From Runella defluvii (GTDB lineage Bacteria; Bacteroidota; Bacteroidia; Cytophagales; Spirosomataceae), in NCBI RefSeq assembly GCF_014195535.1, contig NZ_JACIBY010000029.1, positions 1 through 41,380 of the forward strand: a stretch of DNA of 41,380 nt, read 5' to 3'. How positions within the stretch are numbered: the first letter of the stretch is position 1; each line of letters starts with the position of its first letter. Below, one piece after another: positions 16,121 through 23,382 of this stretch. The notes beneath the pieces were generated by a model, which did not search any database, was not told the DNA's origin, and saw nothing but the letters and a program-made list of their open reading frames with translations. Position numbers and translations under genes: made by a program.

Positions 16121-17463
16121 TATTTCGATGACTTTTGAGACGTTTTTTGGATTTGTTTTGTGGCGTTTTGGCCGCCAGTGCCTACCTGAGTACTACCCGT
16201 TTTGGCAGTGTTAAGCGCTTCAAGAAGGATGTTATTGAAGCCAAAAACAACATCTTTTGGCAGATTGAATGTTTTTCGGATTTCGGGAAGAATAATACGG
16301 TTGAGCGGTTTCAAAATAAGCTCACGTTCACGGGGGGTACGGTAGAACTGCTGGTATTCGGCAGTTACACGGAGTTCAGAGCCACTACCCCCAACTACCT
16401 TGCCGTCCGAAATTCCTGTCAGTTGGGAGAGTACACCGCTTACGTTGGCAAATGCAAGAACACAGGCTTGATACAGCTCCGTGTATTCGTTCCCTTTGAC
16501 AGTACGAGGGACGGGTATCAACTCAATCCAGCCATGTAGTTTGCCATCTTCGCCGACGGGGCATTCATCGTACAACACGCGGCGTTTACCTTCCTTGTTG
16601 TACACGATGTCGTCAATCATCGCGTAAAATGTACTACGGTACTTCTCTTTTTCTTCTTCCGTTTCGATGTTCTCAATCTGGAACATCGTCTCGAAATATT
16701 GGTCAGCGATTCGACAAATGTGAGTAACGTTGTACTCAGTGTCTAAGGCTTGATTGTGAAATTTAGGGATTCGATTAGCGAGCCGAATCCACTCCGCCGA
16801 TGCCCACCAACGAGGATAACCGTAGTAAAACTGCCCTGATTGTACACGCATCAGCTGTACAATAGATTCGTTGGCAGTACTGGTTGAGTCATAATCATAA
16901 GCAGGCACGATTACACCGTTTTTCCGAAATCCAGTACCCCAATTGGAACTAACCACATACTTTGATTTCTCCACTTCACCGTCGTTGAGCCTTACAGTTC
17001 GGACAGTGAGCGGGTCCATTGGGATCAGTTTCTTGCCTGATTTTTGTTTGGAAACGTTAATAAAGGCCGTGCCACACTCAACTATGTGCGTACCAGCTCC
17101 ATCAACATAGGCCGTTATGTCCTTTTCTAAAAGGTATTCAGCACAATCAGCGTTGAAGTAAGGCTCAAAAACGACATCTTTTTTGTCATTAACCCGTTTA
17201 TAAAGTCCAACACCAGCCCCAAAGAGAAAGTCGTTACGAGTATCAAGCAGGTTGCTAAGGTCGCCATTGGTTCGTAAGAGCGAAATCATATCGTTGGGTA
17301 ACTTATTGTTTTTTCCCCAAGGATATACAATCACATCTTCACCACCTATCGTCATTTTGACATCACTGCCTTTGCCTGTATTATCATCATAGCGATAATC
17401 CATGCCAGGAATATTGATTGCAGCTTCATAACTACTTGAAACGATTCTTCCTGTTTTATTCAT
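16120..17463 (-). CDS. Phage portal protein
   Basis: Forms the ring at the capsid vertex through which DNA is packaged and ejected. The protein has 447 residues: an N-terminal wing/clip region, a middle part with TRNDFLFGAGVGLYKR, and a C-terminal SGSELRVTAEYQQFYRTPRE segment with the long helix expected in portal crowns, then a Gln/Thr/Ser-rich tail. It is two genes after the large terminase and is coupled to its neighbours by ATGA and TAATG overlaps. Confidence 0.85.
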   Translation of the reverse strand: MNKTGRIVSSSYEAAINIPGMDYRYDDNTGKGSDVKMTIGGEDVIVYPWGKNNKLPNDMISLLRTNGDLSNLLDTRNDFLFGAGVGLYKRVNDKKDVVFEPYFNADCAEYLLEKDITAYVDGAGTHIVECGTAFINVSKQKSGKKLIPMDPLTVRTVRLNDGEVEKSKYVVSSNWGTGFRKNGVIVPAYDYDSTSTANESIVQLMRVQSGQFYYGYPRWWASAEWIRLANRIPKFHNQALDTEYNVTHICRIADQYFETMFQIENIETEEEKEKYRSTFYAMIDDIVYNKEGKRRVLYDECPVGEDGKLHGWIELIPVPRTVKGNEYTELYQACVLAFANVSGVLSQLTGISDGKVVGGSGSELRVTAEYQQFYRTPRERELILKPLNRIILPEIRKTFNLPKDVVFGFNNILLEALNTAKTGSTQVGTGGQNATKQIQKTSQKSSK

Positions 17464-17756
17464 TTTTCGTGGTCAATTTCAGTTCCATTGTATTTTATTA
17501 GCAGGCAAATGAATAGGTCAAACTTTTGGCCATGCTCATCAACTAAGTGCAGCTTCCCAGCTTGTGAACTTTCAACTGCAATACTTGAAAGGTCACGCTT
17601 TGGTCGAGCGGTATCAGTTTCTAATCCGACTCTGTTACGAACATTTTCCTTTCTACCTAGCCTACCGTCTTCTTTCCGGTAAGTCAAATCAAAAGTGTGG
17701 TTTGCACCCCCTTTTTTGATTTTGGTCAACACGCTTGTTATTCCTATTCTTTCCAT
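17460..17756 (-). CDS. Small hypothetical protein between terminase and portal
   Basis: A 98-aa basic protein with no membrane segment. The first half is Lys/Arg-rich (RKEDGRLGRKENVRNR); the second half has a hydrophobic strand-like core (KFDLFICLLIKY). Its stop overlaps the portal start as ATGA. A late-type box lies 38 bases upstream, so it may open the portal transcription unit. The family is not recognised. Confidence 0.65.
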   Translation of the reverse strand: MERIGITSVLTKIKKGGANHTFDLTYRKEDGRLGRKENVRNRVGLETDTARPKRDLSSIAVESSQAGKLHLVDEHGQKFDLFICLLIKYNGTEIDHEK

Positions 17757-17793
17757 TTTTGGTGCTAACTAATCCTGAAAATGGCCGAAAAGG

Positions 17794-17803
17794 TAGGACG
17801 TAA
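17794..17803 (-). promoter_or_regulatory. Late-gene box upstream of the portal block
   Basis: On the minus strand it reads TTACGTCCTA, identical to the box before the tape measure. It lies in a 231-base gap and ends 38 bases before the ATG at 17756. Confidence 0.4.
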
Positions 17804-17936
17804 GTTTATTTAAGTCTCTTTTTACGGTGATTCCGCTCTGTTTTTATAACAACCGTTTCAATATCAAACACTTACCCCGAAAATCACCCCGAAATCATAC
17901 GCTTGACCTTGTATGCTAGGCCCGCCCTTAACCCCG

Positions 17937-17950
17937 CTGGCGGCCGCCAG
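17937..17950. other. 14-bp GC-rich perfect palindrome after the terminase gene
   Basis: CTGGCGGCCGCCAG is a perfect 14-bp palindrome in the 231-base gap (17757-17987) between the large terminase stop and the next gene. No T run follows on either strand, so a simple terminator is unlikely. It could be a recognition site or a transcript-stabilising hairpin. The rest of the gap shows one late-type box and nothing else I can support. Confidence 0.4.
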
Positions 17951-17987
17951 TTGAAAAACGTGAATATGTGCCAGGGGGTGACGGCGG

Positions 17988-19562
17988 TTAGCGCTGCACT
18001 ATTCCTCTTGTACGAGAAGAAGTAATCAAAATCTTTCGCGAAAATTTCTCATAAAGCAAATAGTCAAAGGCGTCGCTCAAGTGTGTGGCAAATTCTTGAG
18101 GGAAATTTTTGCGGCGCTCAGCAGTCTTATCCTTTTCGTACTTCGCATCGATGGGAGCCGATTCGATTGAAATGATGAGAGGTTTACAATTATCCTGAGA
18201 GATTCGAATACGAGGCAAAGAATCGTTCTTCTCCATCAATAAGGTGTTGATGACTTTGTAACGAAACTTGTATTTGACGTTATAGCTTCGAACCTTTTCA
18301 GTGTAAATCCAACCTTTGAAGGTGTCTCGAATCTGTTGATATATTGAATTGGATTTGTCGGGCGGAACAACTTTGCCGCTTGAGTCGCCATAGACATTGA
18401 CTTTCTTCTTTGAGTGAGTTCCATATTTAGAATGGAACATTGTCATTAGGGTATCAATTAACGTAGTGGTAGATGTCTTGACGTAGAAGCAATCAATTAC
18501 CCTGTATTCATCACCAAAGTCCTGAGCTACTATCATACTGGTGAACCTACTGTTGAAATCGAAGGAAATATCAAGGGGCTTTTCATGGTCATAGTCTAGG
18601 CGTACATCTTCCGCCCTATTCGCTGTAGCATTCCATACGTATCTATATACTTTATCGTAAGTATGGGTAACCGCACTGAACGAGCTGTAAAATCCACCCT
18701 CAATTTTATTGTAGGGGATATTGAGGATTTCGACATCAAATTGAATAGGGGTAAGGTCTTCTTTCTGTGACTCAATAAAGTTGCCCGGGAGAAATTCAAG
18801 GTTATCGTATGCAGTAGATTCAATCCAAAAAAAACGGTCTGGATTTTCTTTGGACTTATCACGGGTCTCATATATCCACTTCCCTTCAGGGAGCCACGGA
18901 GCGGACGTAAAATCACATACCAACCAATGTAGCGGGTGATTATAGCCAGTACGCCCAGGGCGAGTATCAGAATATTTGTACTTGTTGGCACGAATGGTAG
19001 GGCGTAGAATCTTCATGAATTCACGCGAAATGGTGGCCGATTCGTCGAGAAACAATTGGTCTAAGTTAAGACCGCGTTGCGTCTCTGGCCTGTCTCCCGA
19101 TACCATTATTATCGTGTACCCATTGCAAAACGTGATTGTATTTTCATACGTTCTTGGGGTATTATGAGGTTTGGGCCAGTGAGCCGGTGGACGGCAATTC
19201 ACTGCATAATGCCCAAACCCCTTCCAACGCGTGTTGTATTCGATTAAGCCTTCTTCCTCCCAAACGGTTTTCGCTTGGCTCAGTACAATATCCTGCACCT
19301 GCTTGTACGTACGTGCAGCAAGTCCAGCCAATGCACCTGGGAGTTCAAAAGCTGAGTTGGCAACGAGCCTGAGCAATACGTTTGTTTTCCCAGACCCGCG
19401 TGAACCCTGAAAAGTGGCACGTAGTCCAGTCTGATAGGCTTGACCATAGGTAGGGTTTTTACGGTCGAGCTGCACAAAATCAGCCTGATTGTTGCATACA
19501 GCTTCAAGAAACGTGGCCTGCTTTTTATTTAGGCGCACGCTCAGTTGTTGAGTAGCGCTCAT
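17988..19562 (-). CDS. terL: Phage terminase large subunit
   Basis: ATP-driven DNA packaging motor and nuclease. In 524 aa the Walker A is GSRGSGKT (53-60), the Walker B is LDQLFLDE (167-174, acidic pair D173/E174), and the C-terminal RNase H-like nuclease shows its acidic residues in DISFDFN (D331, D335), VYGDSSG (D393) and HLSDAFDYL (D497, D500). The start overlaps the small-terminase stop as TAATG. Length and motif order are normal for the family, so it looks intact. Confidence 0.95.
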   Translation of the reverse strand: MSATQQLSVRLNKKQATFLEAVCNNQADFVQLDRKNPTYGQAYQTGLRATFQGSRGSGKTNVLLRLVANSAFELPGALAGLAARTYKQVQDIVLSQAKTVWEEEGLIEYNTRWKGFGHYAVNCRPPAHWPKPHNTPRTYENTITFCNGYTIIMVSGDRPETQRGLNLDQLFLDESATISREFMKILRPTIRANKYKYSDTRPGRTGYNHPLHWLVCDFTSAPWLPEGKWIYETRDKSKENPDRFFWIESTAYDNLEFLPGNFIESQKEDLTPIQFDVEILNIPYNKIEGGFYSSFSAVTHTYDKVYRYVWNATANRAEDVRLDYDHEKPLDISFDFNSRFTSMIVAQDFGDEYRVIDCFYVKTSTTTLIDTLMTMFHSKYGTHSKKKVNVYGDSSGKVVPPDKSNSIYQQIRDTFKGWIYTEKVRSYNVKYKFRYKVINTLLMEKNDSLPRIRISQDNCKPLIISIESAPIDAKYEKDKTAERRKNFPQEFATHLSDAFDYLLYEKFSRKILITSSRTRGIVQR

Positions 19563-20104
19563 TATTTTTCAGGATTTACAGGGATAATGGGTATAGTAGT
19601 AGGCTCAAGTTGCTCGTTGCTCATGTTGACATTCATGGTACCTACCACGTAGGTAACTGAACGACGTGGCATAAGCAGCTCAGGCGGGATTTGTTCGGTA
19701 TTGTCACCAATACCACATAAGGCCGCGATGCGGTCGGTAATTTTGGCAATCAACTCCCCAGCCTTGAGAGGGTCTTTATTTTTTCCCTGGACTGCTAACG
19801 AAAGAGCCGTGTAGTAATGCTCCAATAGAATTCGACGCGTCGTATTCTTATTCACTTCCTCCGTGTTTCCGAAAATGTACTCCATGTCGTTGTACATCTC
19901 GCAGGCCCAGGAATAGGAAACGTCCCATTCCTGCATAATCATCTTTCTGGTTTGTTCGGGCGAAAACAGTTTACAGCGCCACCCGAAAATTTTCCAGTAT
20001 TTATCCATCATCTCGCTTTGCTTTTTGGTCAAAGCGCGTTTGAGGTTTGGGTTAAGGTGATCTAGATAGGCATCGAGCTTATGCTCTGATTTTTCAAGTT
20101 GCAT
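19562..20104 (-). CDS. terS: Phage terminase small subunit
   Basis: Recognises the packaging start on phage DNA and regulates the large subunit. A 180-aa protein from ATG 20104; an upstream in-frame TTG would lie inside a terminator-like hairpin, so it is rejected. Residues about 45-75 (SPEQTRKMIMQEWDVSYSWA) look like a helix-turn-helix, followed by a helical oligomerisation region and a Pro/Thr-rich end. It is immediately upstream of and coupled to terL. Confidence 0.82.
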   Translation of the reverse strand: MQLEKSEHKLDAYLDHLNPNLKRALTKKQSEMMDKYWKIFGWRCKLFSPEQTRKMIMQEWDVSYSWACEMYNDMEYIFGNTEEVNKNTTRRILLEHYYTALSLAVQGKNKDPLKAGELIAKITDRIAALCGIGDNTEQIPPELLMPRRSVTYVVGTMNVNMSNEQLEPTTIPIIPVNPEK

Positions 20105-20109
20105 CGACG

Positions 20110-20149
20110 AAAAAAAATAGGTGTACCGCAATCATACAGCACACCTATT
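20110..20149 (-). terminator. Terminator-like hairpin just before the small-terminase start
   Basis: A nine-base stem (20116-20124 with 20141-20149, containing ATAGGTGT/ACACCTAT) is followed on the minus strand by about eight T (20117-20110), then five bases later by the terS ATG (20104). It could end the upstream accessory transcript or act as an attenuator for packaging genes. Confidence 0.75.
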
Positions 20150-20157
20150 CGAGAGTG

Positions 20158-20166
20158 TAGGACGAA
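20158..20166 (-). promoter_or_regulatory. Late-gene box upstream of the terminase genes
   Basis: On the minus strand it reads TTCGTCCTA and ends 54 bases before the terS ATG. It lies upstream of the terminator-like hairpin, so a transcript starting here would have to read through it. Confidence 0.4.
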
Positions 20167-20168
20167 GG

Positions 20169-20750
20169 CTATTCAGAATCGCCAAACAAACTAATCCCCG
20201 AAGGATTTGAAATCGCATCTTTTGCCCATTCGCGGTAATGCTCTTCAAAGTGTTGGGGCGAGTGGTTAGCCAAGAAGCTGCCCTCGTCAAAGAAATGTTT
20301 CCAGCCGCGTTTCATCATCCGTCCGCGGGTCGTATGTTTATCGAGGGCTACGTCAGGAATGTTGGTTTTTAGGAATGGGTGCCTGAGCCATGCCCAAATC
20401 AACGCCCAATCAATGAGCCTGCTTTTTCGTGATCGGCAAAGCCTAATGACTGCATGAGTAAGGAACAAGCGCTGTGGCTCTGCCTTGTCTTCTTTATTTT
20501 TGGCTGATTCTTTGAACATCTGATACAGCGACCAAATTTCAGTACTGATGTTTGGTTCGGCCAACCCAACGTCCTCACTGCTAATGATGCGAAGGCGTTT
20601 CCAGCACCATTCGGCGTATCCGCTTTCGTATAACTCTACGGCCCAAAACAAGGCATCTTGCTCTTCACCGCGACGAATGCACTTTTGAAGGCTTGATATT
20701 ACTTCTTCGCCCGAATAATTGTTTTTGGTGATTATTTCGTATTTCGACAT
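20169..20750 (-). CDS. Stand-alone RarA/MgsA C-terminal-domain-like protein
   Basis: A 193-aa protein whose first 65 residues match the C-terminal region of the RarA/MgsA AAA+ clamp-loader-like ATPases: a SSLQKCIRRGEEQDALFWAV helix, then a WCWKRLRIISSEDVGLAEP segment. No Walker A or B is present, so the AAA+ motor is absent. RarA/MgsA proteins act at stalled replication forks and bind SSB; a motor-less version could act as a decoy, an adaptor or an inhibitor of the host protein. It overlaps the SymE-like gene by 19 bases. Confidence 0.72.
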   Translation of the reverse strand: MSKYEIITKNNYSGEEVISSLQKCIRRGEEQDALFWAVELYESGYAEWCWKRLRIISSEDVGLAEPNISTEIWSLYQMFKESAKNKEDKAEPQRLFLTHAVIRLCRSRKSRLIDWALIWAWLRHPFLKTNIPDVALDKHTTRGRMMKRGWKHFFDEGSFLANHSPQHFEEHYREWAKDAISNPSGISLFGDSE

Positions 20751-20914
20751 GTGACAATCAATTTTTGGTTAAGGACCTCAATTTCTACTACGCAACCTGG
20801 TTGAATGCCAGCGGCCGACAACCAATTCCCCGCCAATCGTATCGAGGGAATCCATTTCACTTTTTTCATTGTGTTGACCCTGGCCAACTTGCTTACTCGA
20901 ATTTTTCTTTTCAT
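20732..20914 (-). CDS. SymE-like small protein (AbrB-type fold)
   Basis: A 60-aa protein with the SymE-family pattern PSIRLAGNWLSAAGI, then G..V.IEV...LIVT, preceded by a basic start (KRKIRVSKL). SymE proteins derive from the AbrB/MazE fold and include SOS-linked type I toxins. ATG 20914 keeps the basic segment; ATG 20869 is an alternative. It carries the early-type leader motif and overlaps the MgsA-like gene. Whether it is a toxin, an antitoxin or simply a DNA-binding regulator cannot be told. Confidence 0.72.
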   Translation of the reverse strand: MKRKIRVSKLARVNTMKKVKWIPSIRLAGNWLSAAGIQPGCVVEIEVLNQKLIVTCRNTK

Positions 20915-20923
20915 CTTTGTTCC

Positions 20924-20943
20924 GCTTGGAATTTATTGGTTAA
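20924..20943 (-). promoter_or_regulatory. Early-type leader motif before the SymE-like gene
   Basis: On the minus strand it reads TTAACCAATAAATTCCAAGC, ending nine bases before the ATG at 20914. It matches the leader motif found at 21503, 23104, 23646, 36692, 39995 and 40807. Confidence 0.5.
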
Positions 20944-20956
20944 CACCAGTAAATCG

Positions 20957-20991
20957 CAGAACCCCGCTCGCCACGCGGGGTTTCTGTTTTT
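20957..20991. terminator. Strong GC hairpin downstream of the 20990-21262 gene
   Basis: CAGAACCCCGC (20957-20967) pairs with GCGGGGTTTCTG (20975-20986) with one bulged T. A short T run follows on the plus strand (20987-20991). On the minus strand it comes right after the gene stop but without a good T run, so it may be a weak terminator or an mRNA-stabilising hairpin. Confidence 0.55.
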
Positions 20992-21262
20992 AAAAGAGTT
21001 CTGTTTGATTAGTGTCTTTAAAAAGAGGTAAATCATTATAGCCCAGCTGCAACGATTTTTGTATCCCGAAAGTCAACACATTTTCCGTCACTGCTTTTTG
21101 AATTACCTTCTGAGCTTCGGTGATTATTTCTTCCATTTTCTCAACCTTCGCGCTCCCGAATTTTTGCCGAAATGCGGCACGAGCTGAACCGCGATTGATT
21201 GCCTTGATGGTAATTTCGCCACTGACACCACCATCTACGTAGCTAATTCTAAAATTTTTCAT
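20990..21262 (-). CDS. Hypothetical small protein
   Basis: A 90-aa protein: a beta-rich start (FRISYVDGGVSGEITIKAI), a basic helix (GSARAAFRQKFG) and a helical middle (EEIITEAQKVIQKAV). It starts inside the end of the upstream gene. No membrane segment or known motif; the first half resembles small phage beta-hairpin proteins of unknown role. Confidence 0.6.
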   Translation of the reverse strand: MKNFRISYVDGGVSGEITIKAINRGSARAAFRQKFGSAKVEKMEEIITEAQKVIQKAVTENVLTFGIQKSLQLGYNDLPLFKDTNQTELF

Positions 21263-21503
21263 TGTGATAGGAATTAGAGGCTTGAATATTAACTGCTAGT
21301 CGATTGAGGAAATCAATGGCCATTTGTTCTCCAAAATGCTCTTTGTAGTCAAGGATTTGAATTTCGAGAGAGCATTGCGCGGCAAGCCGTGATAACCGCT
21401 GGTACGCCTCTTCGTTTCCGTCTCTACGTGCCTGACTTGCACGTTGACCGTACTCAATACTTAGGTTTCTAAGTGATTTTGTCTTTTGTTGAAAAGTACT
21501 CAT
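21249..21503 (-). CDS. Hypothetical small helical protein
   Basis: An 84-aa protein from ATG 21503, chosen because the early-type leader motif directly precedes it; an upstream GTG (21533) would lie inside that leader. The protein is helical and charged (LSIEYGQRASQARRDGNEEA) without a recognised domain. It is coupled to the 20990-21262 gene by overlap. Its leader is an 89-bp near-copy of the one before 23104, so the two genes probably share regulation. Confidence 0.62.
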   Translation of the reverse strand: MSTFQQKTKSLRNLSIEYGQRASQARRDGNEEAYQRLSRLAAQCSLEIQILDYKEHFGEQMAIDFLNRLAVNIQASNSYHNEKF

Positions 21504-21505
21504 TT

Positions 21506-21594
21506 GCTTGAAATTTGATTGGTTGATAAACACTTAATTGCTTGATTTACAATTAAATTTCTCCCAGCAAAACGGATTAAAAAAGCGTTTTCCC
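21506..21594 (-). repeat. 89-bp leader repeat, copy A
   Basis: This segment matches 23108-23196 at all but three of 89 positions. It contains the early leader motif (21506-21527) and a dyad TTAATTG (21534-21540) / CAATTAA (21550-21556), a possible operator. It directly precedes the ATG at 21503. Confidence 0.85.
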
Positions 21595-21614
21595 TGTTTT
21601 TTTTAGGGTTTTTT

Positions 21615-22421
21615 CTAAAAAAAAGAGAGTTGGCCATGCTTGCCAACTCTCGGTTCCTCTCGTACTATTGGGGTCTTCTGTTCCTCCTTTTTTCTTTCCG
21701 TTTCTGCTTGTTTTCTTGCCTGAATGATGGCCTTTTCGTGTTGCCAATGTCTCCATTGTTTGCATTGTTCTTTTTCGATGCGTACCAGGTGTGGTACACC
21801 CCCAACACTTCGAATCCACGGGTTGACGACATAGCCAAAACGCCAATCGTCGGGGTGTAATGCGTCCATACATACTACCTGACCTTCGCAACCGTGAATC
21901 ACCATATTGAGGGCCGTCATCTTGGCACATATCCAATCGATATCGGAAGCATAGATATAATTGCCAGGATAGTGAGCATGGAAAGCAATGGCCATACGAC
22001 CACTTCCACAAGCAGGCTCAAGCATTCGTTTGCCAGCACCTATCTCACACTGATTAAGCTCAACCATCATATCGACCAACGGAGCTGGAGTAAAAAACTG
22101 TCCAAGGGCGCTTGCTTTTCCACTCGAAGAAATAACCTCGTAAAAGGCTCCAAGCCCATCGTACCAATCCTTTTCGTGTTTCACCATTGTACCCTGAGCC
22201 ATAATCCATGCCTTGAAAAGCTCCCTAAAATTGTTATAATGGTTTTGGTATTTTTTCTGAAGACGCTCAGCAACAATCACGTCTCCAGTGTCAAGAAAAC
22301 AGGCTACTGAGTAGTCAAGGAAATCCGTGAAAACTTCGCTCCATCCAAAACGATAAGCAATCGTTTCGAATATCCTGTTGAACTCTCTGAGCTCAACAGG
22401 AACATCCACTGTTTTAGGCAT
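21615..22421 (-). CDS. N-6 DNA methyltransferase-like protein with altered motif IV
   Basis: A 268-aa protein resembling the HsdM/N-6 amino-methyltransferase core. Visible motifs: GQFFTP (107-112, motif X), EPACGSGR (135-142, motif I, SAM binding), Asp160 (motif II). The motif IV position reads YVVNPWIR (N200) instead of NPP(Y/F/W), so the catalytic loop is altered. It could methylate DNA, could have lost activity, or could be a binding-only homologue. A Lys/Glu/Gln-rich tail follows. No restriction subunit is nearby, suggesting a solitary phage methyltransferase, for example for protection from host restriction. Confidence 0.8.
   Translation of the reverse strand: MPKTVDVPVELREFNRIFETIAYRFGWSEVFTDFLDYSVACFLDTGDVIVAERLQKKYQNHYNNFRELFKAWIMAQGTMVKHEKDWYDGLGAFYEVISSSGKASALGQFFTPAPLVDMMVELNQCEIGAGKRMLEPACGSGRMAIAFHAHYPGNYIYASDIDWICAKMTALNMVIHGCEGQVVCMDALHPDDWRFGYVVNPWIRSVGGVPHLVRIEKEQCKQWRHWQHEKAIIQARKQAETERKKEEQKTPIVREEPRVGKHGQLSFF
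21617..21651 (-). terminator. Rho-independent terminator overlapping the methyltransferase 3' end
   Basis: A perfect ten-base stem (21625-21634 GAGAGTTGGC with 21642-21651 GCCAACTCTC) with a seven-base loop is followed on the minus strand by T8 (21624-21617). The stop codon lies in the T run, so the stem is coding sequence for the last residues. Confidence 0.88.
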
Positions 22422-22423
22422 GG

Positions 22424-23104
22424 TTAAAAAGGTACTACCTCATTTTTTTCAAACCCACACATTTTCATCAGGTGCTCTACGTAGTAGTCTTTGATAGAGA
22501 AACCTACTATTTCCTTCCAGCGGGCTTCAATCCGCTTTAGCTTTAGTTCGGCAGGGTTTCGATAAGTACGGGGGCGATGTTTCATTACAAAATCAATCAA
22601 ATCTTGCACCTCTATTTCGTAGCCGCTATTCTCGCTCATTTCGGCGGCTTGCGTATCTAAGTGAAGGCCGTCGGATTTGAACCAAGAACGACTGACATCA
22701 ACGAGGTGGTTTTTGTCGCCCCACTTTTCAAAATCACTTTTTGGGAAACAGGCTAAGGAATTGGCAATGGTGCTTTCCTTGCAGCTCCATGCCTGAGCAT
22801 CCGACATCGTAGAAGCCCACAAACGAGCAAGCTCCAGTGGATTGTAGGAATGCTCAAGTAGGTACTCATCGACTTCGTTTTCGAGGATAGCTACGGGTAA
22901 TTCTGTCAAAATGTAGTTTAAATGAGCCACGGTGTAAATCTCCAATTTGGCACAAACCAATTTATCCAAATTGTTGATGTGCATCCGTTTGCCTACTTCG
23001 GTCGCCCAGGCTTGGTAATCGGCTTCTGTTTTGCCAGTGGCGGCGATAAAACGCTCTAAGTTGCGCTTTGAAGGGGTACTTTGAGGTGAGATTAACTGTT
23101 CCAT
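22424..23104 (-). CDS. Hypothetical accessory protein
   Basis: A 226-aa soluble, helix-rich protein with many Trp, Glu and Lys and no membrane segment. It ends two bases before the methyltransferase start, so the two are probably co-expressed. A helical N-terminal half (VAHLNYILTELPVAIL) is followed by a central acidic part. The 89-bp leader repeat directly precedes its ATG. The family is not recognised; pairing with the methyltransferase suggests a related function but does not prove it. Confidence 0.65.
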   Translation of the reverse strand: MEQLISPQSTPSKRNLERFIAATGKTEADYQAWATEVGKRMHINNLDKLVCAKLEIYTVAHLNYILTELPVAILENEVDEYLLEHSYNPLELARLWASTMSDAQAWSCKESTIANSLACFPKSDFEKWGDKNHLVDVSRSWFKSDGLHLDTQAAEMSENSGYEIEVQDLIDFVMKHRPRTYRNPAELKLKRIEARWKEIVGFSIKDYYVEHLMKMCGFEKNEVVPF

Positions 23105-23107
23105 TTT

Positions 23108-23196
23108 GCTTGAAATTTGATTGGTTGGTAAATACTTAATTGCTTGATTTACAATTAAATTTCTCCCAGCAAAACGGATTAAAAAAGCGTTTTTCC
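23108..23196 (-). repeat. 89-bp leader repeat, copy B
   Basis: Near-identical to 21506-21594 (three differences), with the same dyad TTAATTG (23136-23142) / CAATTAA (23152-23158) and the early leader motif (23108-23129). It directly precedes the ATG at 23104. Two separate transcription units thus share one regulatory leader. Confidence 0.85.
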
Positions 23197-23232
23197 TATT
23201 TTTTTGAGGTTAAAATCTTATTTAGAAGGCAT

Positions 23233-23264
23233 AAAAAAAGCCCCTAAACGACGTGTTTAGCGGC
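23233..23264 (-). terminator. Terminator of the 23383-23646 gene
   Basis: CTAAAC (23244-23249) pairs with GTTTAG (23255-23260), extended by GCC/GGC outside, and on the minus strand is followed by seven T (23239-23233). Confidence 0.75.
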
Positions 23265-23268
23265 TGTG

Positions 23269-23345
23269 AAATAAGGCACGATAGCAAGCCTTATTTTCTA
23301 TTTGTGGACTCCAAACACTGGCCTCGATTGCTATCATTATCTCTT
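23269..23345. other. Nested inverted repeats in the gap before copy B of the leader
   Basis: AAATAAGGC (23269-23277) pairs perfectly with GCCTTATTT (23288-23296); separately GATAGCAA (23280-23287) is complementary to TTGCTATC (23338-23345). The two are mutually overlapping alternatives within a 278-base gap (23105-23382) that has no gene. It could be a switching RNA structure or an untranslated RNA. Confidence 0.4.
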
Positions 23346-23382
23346 CGGCAAGAAATTTTGGCTACCAAAAAAGTATCAAACT

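Noticed and set aside
17757..17987. Cohesive-end (cos) or packaging site in the gap after the terminase gene
   Set aside because: A 14-bp palindrome alone is not evidence, and packaging sites usually lie upstream of or within the small-terminase gene.
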